DNA of 64,000 bases from Arachis hypogaea (Eukaryota > Streptophyta > Magnoliopsida > Fabales > Fabaceae), in the NCBI RefSeq assembly GCF_003086295.3, contig NC_092053.1, forward strand, positions 114,957,905 through 115,021,904. Direction: 5' to 3'. A model generated the notes under the pieces. It did not search any database. It was not told where the DNA came from and saw only the letters and a program-made list of their open reading frames with translations. Below, piece after piece: positions 12,971-23,822 of the stretch. Made by a program: the position numbers and the translations under genes. Numbering within the stretch: position 1 is the first letter of the stretch; every line of letters begins with the position of its first letter.

Positions 12971-13639
12971 AAACTTATTACTATCCTTTTTTGGGGTAAA
13001 AAGAAGAATAGATAGAATTAAGATAGATATAGTGTGATGAATAGTTAAGCCAAGAAGTTACTTATATAGGCATTTTTTATTATGTATCTAGGATGCAGAG
13101 ACTTCTATTTATTTAAGTACGTATTCCGAATAAAGTGCCTCCATATTGTTTATGGTTGTATCCTAGATACAGTACCTGGAAATTGCTTATAGCTATATCT
13201 CGAGTACACTGCACTCAATTTATGCACGTTCGGGTAGTTGTTCATATCTTAGGTGTACCTGAATTTTTTTAATTGCTTGTATTTTGAATACAGAGTATTC
13301 GAATTGTGCTTTTGTTGATTTAATGCCTCTATACTCCAAATGTATAAGATATACACAAACGGATAAATACGCTTCAAAGTACACCATTCAGTTAATATTA
13401 TATTTGGATAATTTAAATAAAAAAATCCAGTTATATTTATATGCTATTTAACTATATGTAAATTGTGATTTAAAATTATAAATTAGCAAAATACAAATAA
13501 ACCTTGGTTCTAGACCACAATTTATGACCAAATGAAATTTTTTTTTTTAAATGTTGGTTTAAACCACTATTTATGAATAAACAAAAAAAAAAACATATAA
13601 ATAGTAGTTTTAAACTACGATCATTATTATTATATTATT
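12971..13639. repeat. MULE 5' flank and terminal-type sequence, no gene
   Basis: AT-rich non-coding DNA upstream of the MULE relic. About 13,090-13,330 holds degenerate repeats of a TATCT(A/C)GAGTACA-like motif. About 13,505-13,625 has repeated TTTAAACCAC / ACCACAATTTATGACC motifs. An inverted relative of this last block is at about 48,750-48,935, so it is probably a MULE terminal region. Exact TIR limits are not clear. Confidence 0.5.
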
Positions 13640-14533
13640 TTATAATAGATAGTATTTTAGTGTCAAAATTAATGACATAGTACGTTCTGATGTTAGTATG
13701 CATATTTCTCTCTTCTTAATTTAGTTTAAAAAATATCTTTTTTACAATTATATATAAAAATCATCACTTAATACAGAATTAAACTAATTGTCAATTATTA
13801 ATATTTTCAATCATTCTAATTATATTAATTATCAATTATTCTAATTATCAATCATTATAATATAATTTTTAATCAAACATAATCGATAGCAAATTGATAT
13901 TGATATCAATAATAAAAAATTAAACGTAAATTTATTATTCTAATTGCCATAAATATGATACTAACGTAATTAGTTTTTTTTTAAATATTCTATAATGCAC
14001 ATGTGTATTAATTAGTGGAAAATTGATATCGATATCAATAATTAATTTCGTGCTATTGAAAGTTATATATAGTGTTTCTTTTGTGGTTTATAAGTCTAAG
14101 TTTGTGAGTCAAAGTATTTTGTTTAATTTTTTAATTTGTTATTCTTTTCAACTTCATAAAATAAGAATGTATTATTTGTTTTTCATTGAAATTGATCCTT
14201 TAAGGTACAAATGATAATTTTTTATGTAGCCATTCTATTATCATTCTTTTGATAATTTGATAGTTGTTCTTACTCAAGCTTATTTTTTCTGTCTATTGAG
14301 CAATTGCTTCGAAGGAACTTTATAGGCCAAGTTCAAATTCCATCTCCTCCGTACTTTTTATGTCTGCCTGAAAATCTTTGAAGTGGAGCATATAATGAGA
14401 TTGAATTTCTTCAATTTAGGTATAATTTTGATAGAATTATGTCAAGTTTAAAAATGCAATTTCAAAAATTGGTACTATATTTAAATTTTTTTCTTTTAAA
14501 CTTTTCGTAATAAAAATAATTTTATAACATATT

Positions 14534-14767
14534 GTGATTTGTTTTCAAAAACCACCAGTCTTCCGGTGTATTAATGCAATGTCATTAATGAGAATAAAGG
14601 TCAATTTAATTTCTCAGTGTCGCTGTTCTATACCTTGCCTCATTACATGGATAATGGATCATAAAATAAGAGGATGGTCTGCATTTGCACGGATTCTAAA
14701 TGTTCGAACTGATGATATTGTTTCAGTTGAGTGTCGTTATGAGAATGACTCTAATCTATGTGTCTAA
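14534..14767 (+). pseudogene. Possible B3-like domain fragment in Helitron copy 1
   Basis: A 77-codon open frame ends with RGWSAFARILNVRTDDIVSV and a CRYENDSN tail. The pattern (GW..F....L...D.VSF-like) resembles the C-terminal half of a plant B3 DNA-binding domain. A related frame occurs in copy 2 at about 40,690-41,889 with ITWIVDD and RGWSEFAWILNV. Two paralogous copies sharing this frame suggest it was once coding. Upstream (14,270-14,500) more broken coding-like sequence is seen. The family assignment is tentative. Confidence 0.3.
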
Positions 14768-16647
14768 GGACTAGAATAGCTTAAATATTATTTAAATAAT
14801 TTAATTCTAATATTAGTATTTGATTTAATTCATTTAAAAAAAATTAAATTGTTGTCTCAATTTATATATTACAACTATTAATTTTTGATATGTTATTTTT
14901 AAATTTTATTATATGAAATTAATTTTTTTTGTTTTTAAATTTATTTTTATTCTTATTTTCTCTAATATTTTTATTCTTTGATTTTAATTAATTATGTAAA
15001 ATTATTGTAGACAAATGATAAAATAATTAATAGTTGGGTTAAAAGTTTATTAATGTACAATTAATAGGATCATTGGGTTAAAATTTTATTGATATATTAA
15101 CGTATAATTAATTATATGTATAATTTTATGATAACCTATAATAAATAGTAATTAGGGTAAAATTTAGTTTTCCAATAATGTGTGTATAAAATAATCATGG
15201 GTATAAAAATATGTTCATATCTAAAATTTATGACTGTAATTAATATATATCAAATTAATTTAGCATTAATTAAAAGTTTATTTTTTTATCTTAAAGCAGA
15301 TCAATTCTATCATTATTACTATTAAATAAATACACAATTATAATTAATATTATTTTACATAATCATAATACTATTTATAGTTTTATTATTCCTATTATAC
15401 CACTATTTTCATATAAATTTATGTCTTTAATTGTGATTTATGAATATTACTATGATTTATGAATATTACATGTACACTAATATTAATAACAAGGAACAAA
15501 AAAAATTCTTGAATGATCATAGGCTCAAAAATAATTATATATTTATTAAAAATATACTTAAATAATTTTATTGCTGATAAAAATACTCTCAAATTTTGTT
15601 ATCGACATAAATGTCTTCAAAAATTTAAAAACATAACAAGAATACCCAAAAAGAATATTTTTTTTTGTAAGTGGCAAACAGCATTTATATTTCATAAATC
15701 GTTTATGTATTAGATCCAAAATTTTATAGGAATATTTAGATAACTATTTAAAAGATATACACAAAAAATCGGATGATAAAATTTTGATCTCTATATTTTT
15801 TTTATTTTTTAAAAGTATTATTAGTTGTTAACAAAAAATATATACTTAAAAAAATCAAATTTTAAAGATAAAAATATCCCATTTTTCTAATTATGCTTGC
15901 AAAAAGTCGCATCAAAATTCAATTTTAAAAGCTTTTTTGAGAATACATATTTAATGTTGGTCATTTTTGTCGGATTTTAAAATTATTTGACGATATTTTT
16001 GTCGACAACAAAATTTGAATACATTTTTAGTAGTTTACCATATATATATAAATCATAATTAAGAAATAAATTTATCCCGAGAATAAAAAAATTAACTATA
16101 AAAAAATAATTAATATATGTAACTTAGATATATTTATCTACAATTAATATGATACGTATACATAAATAATAAAATATTTAAAATTATTTAAATAAAATAA
16201 ATATATTCTAAGAATAATAAAATTATTAATTACACAATTAATTTATATGTATATATAAATAAAAAAAACTATTATGATTTACAAAGACTATTACACGTAC
16301 GTGATATTAATAGAATAAAAGAAGCATTGAATAATTGTAAACTAAAAAGGATATAATCATAATAAAAAAATAATTAACTTATGTGACTTAAATATATATG
16401 TATAATTAATATATATATATATAAATAAATATTTAGAATTATTTAAATAAAAAAGTATATTCTGAGAACCCAAAAACTATTAATTAAATAATTAATATAT
16501 ACGTATATATAAATAAAAAATTATTTATTAAAAAATTGTATATTTTTAATTTTAGGAATTAAATGCACATAATTATAATGATTTGTTATGAAATAGATAA
16601 TCAAATTAATTAAATATTTCTATTTCTAATTTAGAATAAATTAATGC
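14768..16647. other. AT-rich non-coding stretch of Helitron copy 1
   Basis: Very AT-rich DNA without a credible gene. Its paralogue is the interrupted block 41,930-44,940 in copy 2. Shared anchors are near 15,291/42,488 and 16,560/44,850. Confidence 0.6.
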
Positions 16648-16659
16648 CGTTACAAGAGA

Positions 16660-16975
16660 CACTCCGAATAACAGCGATTTTTATAGGAATTTGCAGCGGT
16701 TAAAAACTGCCGCAAAATAGTATACCAGCGGTTTCACAAACGTTGCAAGTTAGAACGTAGAGATTTAATTTTGCAACAGTTCTAATAAACTGCTGGCACA
16801 ATTGCAGCAAATCAAAATAACTGATTTTGCGGTGGTTGCAAAATTGCCGCTATTTGGTCAGTGAATTTTAAAAAATTTACGACGGTTTTAAAATCGCCAC
16901 AAATCTATGTAGGATTTTTTTTTTAAAAAATGCGACGGTTTTGAACAGCCGCAATTTCATTCATGGGCTTATAAA
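16660..16975. repeat. CACTA subterminal repeat region
   Basis: At least six short direct and inverted units built on (T)GCGG(C/T)..TTTTGCAAC and ACGGTTTTAAAATCGCC-like cores are packed into about 300 bp. In CACTA elements such repeats bind the transposase accessory protein. Confidence 0.75.
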
Positions 16976-17484
16976 AAAAGTTGAATAATTAGAATAGTTT
17001 AGGCTATTTTTCTTTATCATAATCTATTCTCTTTACAATTTTTTTTATTAAACTTGAGATATTAGTATTAAAAAACACTAAATAAACAATATTAAGGAGA
17101 AGATCATGTATTATTTGGCTGAAGCATATACAAGAAAATTCCACCAGCAACAGAAACAATAATAATAAATGAGAACAGTATAGTAAAATTGCTTTGAAAA
17201 AACTTTCAAGAAGAAACAGAAGAACAAGAAAGCAATAGAAAACTATAGAACCTAGAAGATTCTGTGTACTATAAGTTTCATTTAAAACACATTTTCTACT
17301 ATTATCAAAGAAAAAATAAAGAGAAATGAGTGTCATACAATCTCGTGTCAAGCTCTTAAAAATAATTATAATAACGGAATATATTTTAAGTGGTTGGGTA
17401 ATGAACTAGACAAGTAACTATTTTCATCTTTAATATGCAATATAAAATTATTGCCATTGCCAAACAAGTTTGACATGAACTCAC

Positions 17485-17554
17485 CAGCTGTATCAATCAT
17501 GTCATCGACCATGATGGCTACCTTTCCTTTTACATCACCTATCAAATTCATCAC
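17485..17554 (-). pseudogene. Captured exon of ribose-phosphate pyrophosphokinase (PRPP synthetase)
   Basis: A 70-bp exon with intact splice signals (TTTGCAG before it, GTGAGT after it) encodes [20 protein letters not shown] followed by DTAG. This is the PRPP-binding loop region of PRS ([10 protein letters not shown] in the family). Only this exon is recognisable; the sequence after the donor is intronic. It is one of several unrelated host fragments inside the CACTA element. Confidence 0.82.
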
Positions 17555-17645
17555 CTGCAAATAAATTTTACCAATCAGAATGGCTTAAAGGTGCTTCAGT
17601 TTAGCACTATATAATATACCATGATCTCAAATATTTATTATGTAC

Positions 17646-17823
17646 CTCATCAAAAGCACCTTTGCCTATTACTGTTAATTACTCAAGATCATTAACTCCA
17701 ACTTTACTTCTTTGAAGCAACCTTATATACTCGATTTCTCTCTTTTCCAAATTTCTCACCATCTCCTCCCGCTCTTCAACTAATATTTAAACTTTCTCCA
17801 TTTTTCCTTGTAGCTCTCTACAT
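17646..17823 (-). pseudogene. Captured fragment of an AGC (NDR/LATS-like) protein kinase
   Basis: The reading frame gives a charged helix, then MVRNLEKREIEYIRLLQRSK, then LTVIGKGAF followed by DEV in place of GEV. This matches the junction between the N-terminal coiled coil and the glycine-rich loop of plant NDR-type kinases. Two in-frame stops are present and the loop Gly is changed to Asp. The fragment ends at a plausible GT donor (GAG|GTACAT) and is preceded by a plausible AG acceptor. The charged first part could come from another gene. Confidence 0.58.
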
Positions 17824-18404
17824 CTGAGAAGACACCAATAATAAGGAATTAAGATCAATACTTCTTTTTTTCCAAATTTCATTTCATAATATATTAAGTA
17901 ATTAAGCATGGTGACAAAATCACATACAAGATAGAACCATGTACCTATAATAAAGGTGCTTTCACATCCAAGTAGTTCCTAAAGATTTCATCGCATAATA
18001 CCACTATCACCATTCCTATTTACAAACACGATAAATAACCAACTATCTTTTTAATTAGAATATGATGAAAATTCTCAACTATATAATTTTTTTCTCTACA
18101 CTAGGTCCAAAATTGGCTTTTCTAAATATATTAATAATCAGAGTAAACTAAGGGCACATAATTGAAAAAAAAATATAAAAGAAAGATACAATGTAAAAGA
18201 AGAAGACAACCAAGAAACCAAAGGGCATCCGATTAATTTAGACAAGAAGAAGCAAGAGAGGAAGCACCGGCAGTGGCATTGAAAATAACAAGAAAATTAT
18301 ACAATTTGTGATATACTATAAGCATACAAAAGTCACAAACACAGATTTTAAGGACAGTTTAAATTTTCCAAAATTTTGAACAAATGAATGAAAAAAAAAG
18401 AGAG

Positions 18405-19125
18405 ACACAATATCTTGTGAGTTTCATGGTTAGCTATTATTCTTTGGGCTACAAAAGTAGTAGTGATATTTTTCGAGCTTTCAAGCAAGTGGAATATCTC
18501 CATGTTCTTCAAAACTTCATAAGAATCACTTTCAGACTGAACAAGACAACATGCTCCAATATCAGTACCAGTAAAAAGGGAAGATAATATCTTTGCCACA
18601 TATAAACAGAATAGCGTTCAGTGAACTTACCTCAAGTGAGTTTTCAGCAACAGTCCCATGCACAACTTGAGAGATATTGAAAGTTGTAATAATCTATTTG
18701 ATTCAAAGGAACAAAAAATATGAAATGAACATAGATAATTTCATTCAATGCTTGATTAAGAATGGTTAGGGAAATGGAAAAGACAAAAATACTGCATACA
18801 TAAAAAATGACATACCATATCCTTTGTAACTTTCCAAGGTGCTTGGATAATGACTTCATTGGCATAACGGCAAGACAGCATGCTAAGGCTACGCTCATGA
18901 AGACGCATAATAGGATAGTGTCTCCCCCAGTGTTCCCTAAAGGTAAGTTGTTACTTGTTACTCTCTTATCTAGTGTTAACATAATACTTGGATAATACCA
19001 ATCAAAATCAAATTTGCTAAATAAGAAACTATACCTCACTGTTTCATCTGAGTAGATACCAATTAAAAGAAAATCTCCATCAATAAGAAAATCTCCATCA
19101 AGGACAAAATAGTTGTTAAATTAAA
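18405..19125 (-). pseudogene. Captured exons of ethanolamine-phosphate cytidylyltransferase (PECT1-like)
   Basis: Minus-strand exons in gene order, each bounded by plausible splice sites, match the second catalytic half of plant PECT1, the rate-limiting enzyme of the CDP-ethanolamine pathway. About 19,035-19,125 gives GDFLLIGIYSDETV. Exon 18,816-18,936 gives GRHYPIMRLHERSLSMLSCR and NEVIIQAPWKVTKDM. Exon 18,631-18,693 gives ITTFNISQVVHGTVAENSLE. About 18,405-18,536 gives MEIFHLLESSKNITTTFVAQ then RIIANHE. An 18-bp tandem duplication repeats the DGDFL segment. Introns are retained, so capture was at the DNA level. Identification is by recalled family sequence. Confidence 0.82.
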
Positions 19126-19153
19126 CCATGATAGATAAATATCAGATACTCAC

Positions 19154-19749
19154 CTAGCAGGAGTCATAATAGGAATTTGCTCAAGATTGCATATTCCTCT
19201 GAAAACTAAAAGTATAAGAAATAGAGAATCATACAAGATGATTCGAAAAAGGACTTTACATTGCACTGAAACTTGGAGAGAAAGGAAAGATAAACATGAA
19301 CTCACTGTCCCACGGACGAAGTAAGAGGTTGCGATGTAAAGGATGGCACTGAAATGGCAGGCAAAGAACTTGCAGGTTGAGTTATTGCCTAAACAATTAT
19401 GTCATAGGAGATTGGAAACAACACAATAAAGTTAAGAACAATGACAATTCACCATTGTAAACTTGTAGTCGAAACAAACCCTAAATAAATAATAGTGCTA
19501 TAATAATAATATACTAAATAAAAGAGGAATCAAACTATGGAATGTTATTATGTAGTTGAAATTTTTAAAAAAAGATGCCTAAATATCCAATCTCTGTTGG
19601 ATTAAATAGACTATTATTAACATATACACTTCAGAGACAATACATGCATTGAGGGGAGTACATGAAACAAAAGATAAATGTAGACCTTGTACTCACCTGG
19701 TTTGAGGATGCAGATGAAACAGCTGAGGCTCCCTAGCCCACTTAAGAAT
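19154..19749 (-). pseudogene. Unidentified Ser/Pro-rich exon set fused into the PECT1-like fragment
   Basis: Three exon-like blocks with splice-like borders lie between the two PECT1 parts: 19,697-19,749, 19,306-19,388 (ITQPASSLPAISVPSFTSQP) and 19,154-19,205 (CNLEQIPIMTPAR). The first block starts with ILKWAR, which fits PECT1, and then changes frame or identity within the exon. I do not recognise the source of the Ser/Pro-rich part; it may be a disordered region of another captured gene. Confidence 0.45.
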
Positions 19750-19880
19750 CTAAAAGAGTAGTGAATAACAGAAAATCATAAGTCAATAAAAAAATACCAT
19801 CCATGAGTATTAGCTGAGATAGTGCTTTTGGGAGAATGAAATTTGGAACTTGATTAAAATACTATGAAACTTTTATGTAC

Positions 19881-19952
19881 CTCAACAAGCCTTGCATGGA
19901 ACAGATCAAATGTCCCATCAATATATACAATTTGAGCATTCACTCCAGGCTC
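19881..19952 (-). pseudogene. Captured PECT1-like exon with cytidylyltransferase start motif
   Basis: A 72-bp exon, with AG before and GT after it, reads QIVYIDGTFDLFHARLVE. In the family this is VVYIDGAFDLFHAGHVEIL, the nucleotide-binding motif with the HxGH signature. Here HAGH has become HARL, which would destroy catalysis. Confidence 0.8.
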
Positions 19953-20890
19953 CTGAAGTTAGATGAAATGGCAATGGATTATCCCAATAAAAAAGTTCCT
20001 CACAACATTATAGCACAGACAAGTATCACCATTCACTAAAGTTTTGCAAAGATCAAAATCTTTCATATTTTGAAGATTAGTGATAACTCATAATGTTAGA
20101 ACCTGTCTCTGAAACTATCACAGACACCCCTTGTGTCTCTTCTTCATGGAAAATTATGCAAAAAGACAGAGTTCAAGAAAATCAGAGAATATTATAAGTC
20201 ACTAAATTGGGGTAAAATTTCATCAGACTAGGGTTCGAACTAAAATAGCAAACAGATTGGAAACAAGCAAAATAAAACTAAATTGGTACAAAGATATTCG
20301 ATCAACAAGCAAAATGATTAAATTGAAACAAACGTATGAAGACAAAAGATGAAATTGGAACAACAGAAAAAGGAAAAAAAGCAAACCAGGAAGCGGGGAG
20401 AGGGTGCGTTCGAGCGACGCACAATAGAGCAAGGGGGAAGGTTGAGGATGACGACACCGGGACGGTTGGGAAGCCACACGACGACACTGGGACGTTCACA
20501 GCGGATGGACGAACAATGGACGTGCCTCTCTATCTTTCTTTCGCGCACGGGAGCTATGCGGGAGCTTGAGCAGATTCATGACGAGGAAGGATGTAGCGGC
20601 TACAGCTGATACACGGAAGGTATACGGCGGCAAGGAGTCTTGAAACTGGTGATTGGAGCCTTTGTTCGCCCTTTCCTATTCGCCCGAAAATGAAGATTAA
20701 TGGGTCTGGCTTCACCCAATTTCTAATATGAAATAAATTTGAGTAACATGTTATCCGCGACAGTTGATACACAGAATTGCCCCTATCTTGAGCAGTCTTT
20801 GATGGAGACGAATAAGGCATCAAGAACTGTAGCTACTCAATGAATTTGCGGCCGTTCGGAAAAATGCCGGCAATTTTCCGCTGCAATTGC
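19953..20890 (-). other. 5' part of the captured gene block, no assignable protein
   Basis: About 20,380-20,640 is locally GC-rich against an AT-rich background and contains several short overlapping ORFs on both strands. It looks like the 5' UTR or promoter side of a captured minus-strand gene. A GA...GATACACGGAA / GATACACAGAA motif recurs near 20,605 and 20,765. No protein family is recognised. Confidence 0.35.
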
Positions 20891-21104
20891 CTGTTTCTCT
20901 TGTAGTGCTCTCACTTTATGTATATGTCCCCTTAATGTATTATGTGATTGTAAATTTTTATATCTGAGACTTATATTTTTCTTGACAATTGTCTACTAAA
21001 TTATGTTCTAACCTTAAAGTTTAATATAATGTTAAATATAATTTTTTAATTAGTTTTTTACTTACATTCTTTTGTTTGTTTATTTTATCTTAATTTCTTT
21101 GCAG

Positions 21105-21801
21105 ATATGGATTTTATTAAGAATGTCAAAGTAATATCTAGACATAAAGTTTGAAAATTTAAGGTTAGAAAAATTCGATTATAGAATGTTAAACAATTTA
21201 AAATATATACACAAAAATCTCCAATCAAAATAGTTCTACTTGATGAAGAGGTAATATAGAATTGTATATTATTTTTAAATTAATTTATTATTTTTTATTA
21301 TTTTTCATTGTTTATTGTGATATTATTTTATAAAAATTTTCATATATAATGTACAATAAAAAATTCAAAAGTATCCCTATTTTAAAAAAAAATGATATTT
21401 GAAAGAAGTGTTTATGTTATGACCAATCTTAGCATAGGTCGAAATAATATTGGGTTCAAGCCAACTAGGCATAAATATATGGTTTATTTTAGAAAGGATA
21501 CCATTTTGCATTCGATTAAAGATTCCTTGATCCCGTTAAATTTGTTTTGCTTTGAACCATACGAAGAAGTACTCAAAAAAAAAAAGAAAAGAAAAGACTC
21601 GCATGTGATACGTAAGAGTTGTATAATTCATATTAAAATTGTTGGAATCAATTTATTTTGATATTTTTTGAAGTAATAACATTTTGTACTTTTAAAACTC
21701 CAAATGTAATAGGTCTTCTAACAGGAAAAGAAAAATTAGAGGTATTTAATAAGTTTGGAAGTCCTGTTTCTTTTGTTGTGCTAGAACTTGATAAAATGCA
21801 G
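21105..21801 (+). pseudogene. Helitron RPA70-like gene, first part (three decayed exons)
   Basis: About 21,105-21,250 encodes MDFIKNVKVISRHK, then a stop, then KFKVRKIRL, with VLLDEE before a GT donor: the DUF223/RPA1 N-terminal OB-fold pattern. About 21,386-21,611 encodes RSVYVMTNLSI, then PTRHKYMVYF and the SLIPLN...FCFEPYEEVL pattern. About 21,700-21,801 encodes VIGLLTGKEKLEVFNKFGSP and FVVLELDKM. These are successive OB-fold elements of replication protein A 1 as carried by plant Helitrons. Stops and an A-rich insertion show decay. An Athila element interrupts the next intron just before its acceptor. Confidence 0.72.
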
Positions 21802-21892
21802 TAAGTTAAAAAAATTGTGATATTTTATTAGTTTTATTTTCTAAATTTCTTGAAGTTATTATATTTCTAACTATTTTGACTTGATGTGGTAT

Positions 21893-23314
21893 TGATGCGT
21901 GAGCATCTTTCCTATTTTTTCCTAGTAAATTTGCATGTAATTTGTTGAGTTTAATTAAGAATTAATTATATTTTAGCCACTATGGATGCTATTTTGAGTT
22001 TTGTGCAATACTGTTTATTTTAGGTAGCATTCGGTTGGATTTGATGGAGTTTCTGCAGCACAAGAATCAAAGGAGATGGCAGCGAGGAGTGACGCGTACG
22101 CGTGATTTGGAGCTTTCCATGGCGACGCGTGCGCGTGACTGACGCGTACGCGTAATTTGAGGATTTGCTCAGCGACGCGTACGCGTGAACGACGCGTCCG
22201 CGTGACTCGCGAAAAAGGACCATCGACGTGTACGCGTGACATGCGCCACGTGCAGAAAATGTAGAAAAACGCTGGGGGCGATTTCTGGGCTGTTTTGACC
22301 CAGTTCTTAGCCCAGAAAACACAGATTAGAAGCTGCAGAATGGACAAATCAAGTGGTCCCCACCCATCAGCTGAAGACTTGTTAATTAATTCGAATTTAA
22401 ATTCAAATCTTATTTTAGGAAAAGATATTATTTTAATTTTAATTTTAGAAATTTGATTTTTAAATTATTAGGATTAGTTATAAAAAGGATCCCAACAGGG
22501 TGGTTCCAGCACAACATTCCATAATATTATTCCATACAAATTTACATTCCATATTCCATGAGTAACTAATCCTCCATTGTTAAGGTTAGGAGCTCTGTCT
22601 ATTGTATGGATTGATAATATTATTTTCTATTTTAATTTATGTTTTGATTTATATTTCAATAATTGTTTTCGTTCTTTATTTTATGAATTTGGGTGCGTGG
22701 AACGGAAGTATGACCCATGTTCTATTTGAGTTCTTGTATAACTTGGAAAAGCTCTTTATTTGAACAATAGCTTGAAAACATATTATCCTGAATTTCTAAT
22801 TTTTTGTATTTAACGGGATATGTGACATATAATCCCTTTATTTTTGGACAATTAGGATTCTTGTGGCATATAAACTGGAATTTGATCATCACCCTCTAAA
22901 TTGGAATTAATTGACCAAGGAATTGGCAATTGATGAATTTTAGAGGAGACTAGGAAGGTCTAAGGAATTAGGGTCTAGTCAGAAATAGTTTGCCATGAAT
23001 TAAATCTTGCATGATTAAAATAGTTAATAAGAAAAGTCAATCCAGAAAATAGATAACTCTGAAACCTTAACTGCCTTCTCCATATTTTCTTCCCAAAGTA
23101 TTTACTTGCCTTTCTTCAATATTCTTTATATTGTTTAATATCTTTTATATTGCATCTCAACACTATTTTCTGTTTGTCTAACTAATCCTATCACTCAATT
23201 ATTGTTGCTTAATCCATCAATCCTCGTGGGATCGACCACTTACTCACGTAAGGTATTACTTGGTACGACCCGGTGCACTTGCCGGTAAGTTTGTGGGTTA
23301 TAAATTCCGCACCA
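21893..23314 (+). repeat. 5' LTR of the Athila-type element
   Basis: It starts TGATGCGTGAGCATC and ends CCGCACCA. A cluster of ACGCGTACGCGT-like units lies at about 22,090-22,240; one unit fewer is present than in the 3' LTR. Differences from the 3' LTR are few. Confidence 0.95.
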
Positions 23315-23320
23315 AGTTTT

Positions 23321-23338
23321 TGGCGCCGTTGCCGGGAA
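23321..23338 (+). other. Primer binding site (tRNA-Asp type)
   Basis: TGGCGCCGTTGCCGGG, 6 bp after the 5' LTR, is complementary to the 3' end of plant tRNA-Asp, the usual primer of Athila-like elements. Confidence 0.88.
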
Positions 23339-23822
23339 ATAATTGTGATTAACAACTATTAGTTGTTTGATTTTTTAGATTAGGCGTTTTAATTTTAATT
23401 TTATTTAAATATTATTTTATTATTTTTCAAAAAAAAATTATTCCCTTATTTTCTTTTTTTTCGTTCCCCCTCCTGTTCGTTTTTTTTTATTTTTTTTATT
23501 TTCTTTTAATTTCGTTTTTTGTTTCCTTCTATTAATTTTTTTTATAATTAGTTTATTTTATTTTTGTCTTTAAATTTTTTTTTAGAAAAAAAAAAGTTTA
23601 TAAATAAATAGCAATAATATTTTTCTCTAATTTTTGAAATTAAGTTTGGTGTCGCCTAGTTAATTTTATTAAAAAAAAATTTTGTTTATTTTTCCTTGTT
23701 AATTTTTGAAATTTTATTTATTTATTTATTTAGTATTTTTATTTTATTATTTTACACAGGTTACTTCACAGGGACTTCTCTGCACTCTGACGTAGAGAGT
23801 CCCATTTTTTCTTGTTTTCTGC
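23339..23822 (+). other. AT-rich retroelement leader
   Basis: About 480 bp of T-rich, homopolymer-rich leader between the PBS and gag. No ORF. It presumably carries packaging signals. Confidence 0.6.

Larger units (their letters stand above)
16648..20907 (-). mobile_element. Non-autonomous Pack-type CACTA transposon with captured gene exons
   Basis: The right end, read on the minus strand, is CACTACAAGAGAAACAGGC. The left end is the worn match CGTTACAAGAGACAC. Inside the left end (16,660-16,975) are many GCGG..GCCGC-type subterminal repeats (for example GCAGCGGTTAAAAACTGCCG), typical of plant CACTA elements. Similar GC motifs lie inside the right end (20,850-20,890). The paralogous Helitron copy 2 is continuous at about 44,940-44,960, giving an unoccupied site. 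The 3-bp flanks (TGC/CTC) do not match, so the TSD has decayed or the left end is off by a few bases. No transposase is present; the body holds host exon fragments, all on the minus strand. Confidence 0.82.

Noticed and set aside
20223..20609. Overlapping ORFs on both strands in the GC-rich end of the CACTA element
   Set aside because: No family match, all short and mutually overlapping. Treated as captured 5' flank.
22015..22347. Minus-strand ORFs in the Athila LTRs (also 31,419-31,763)
   Set aside because: Same cause: CpG-rich palindromic units read in antisense.
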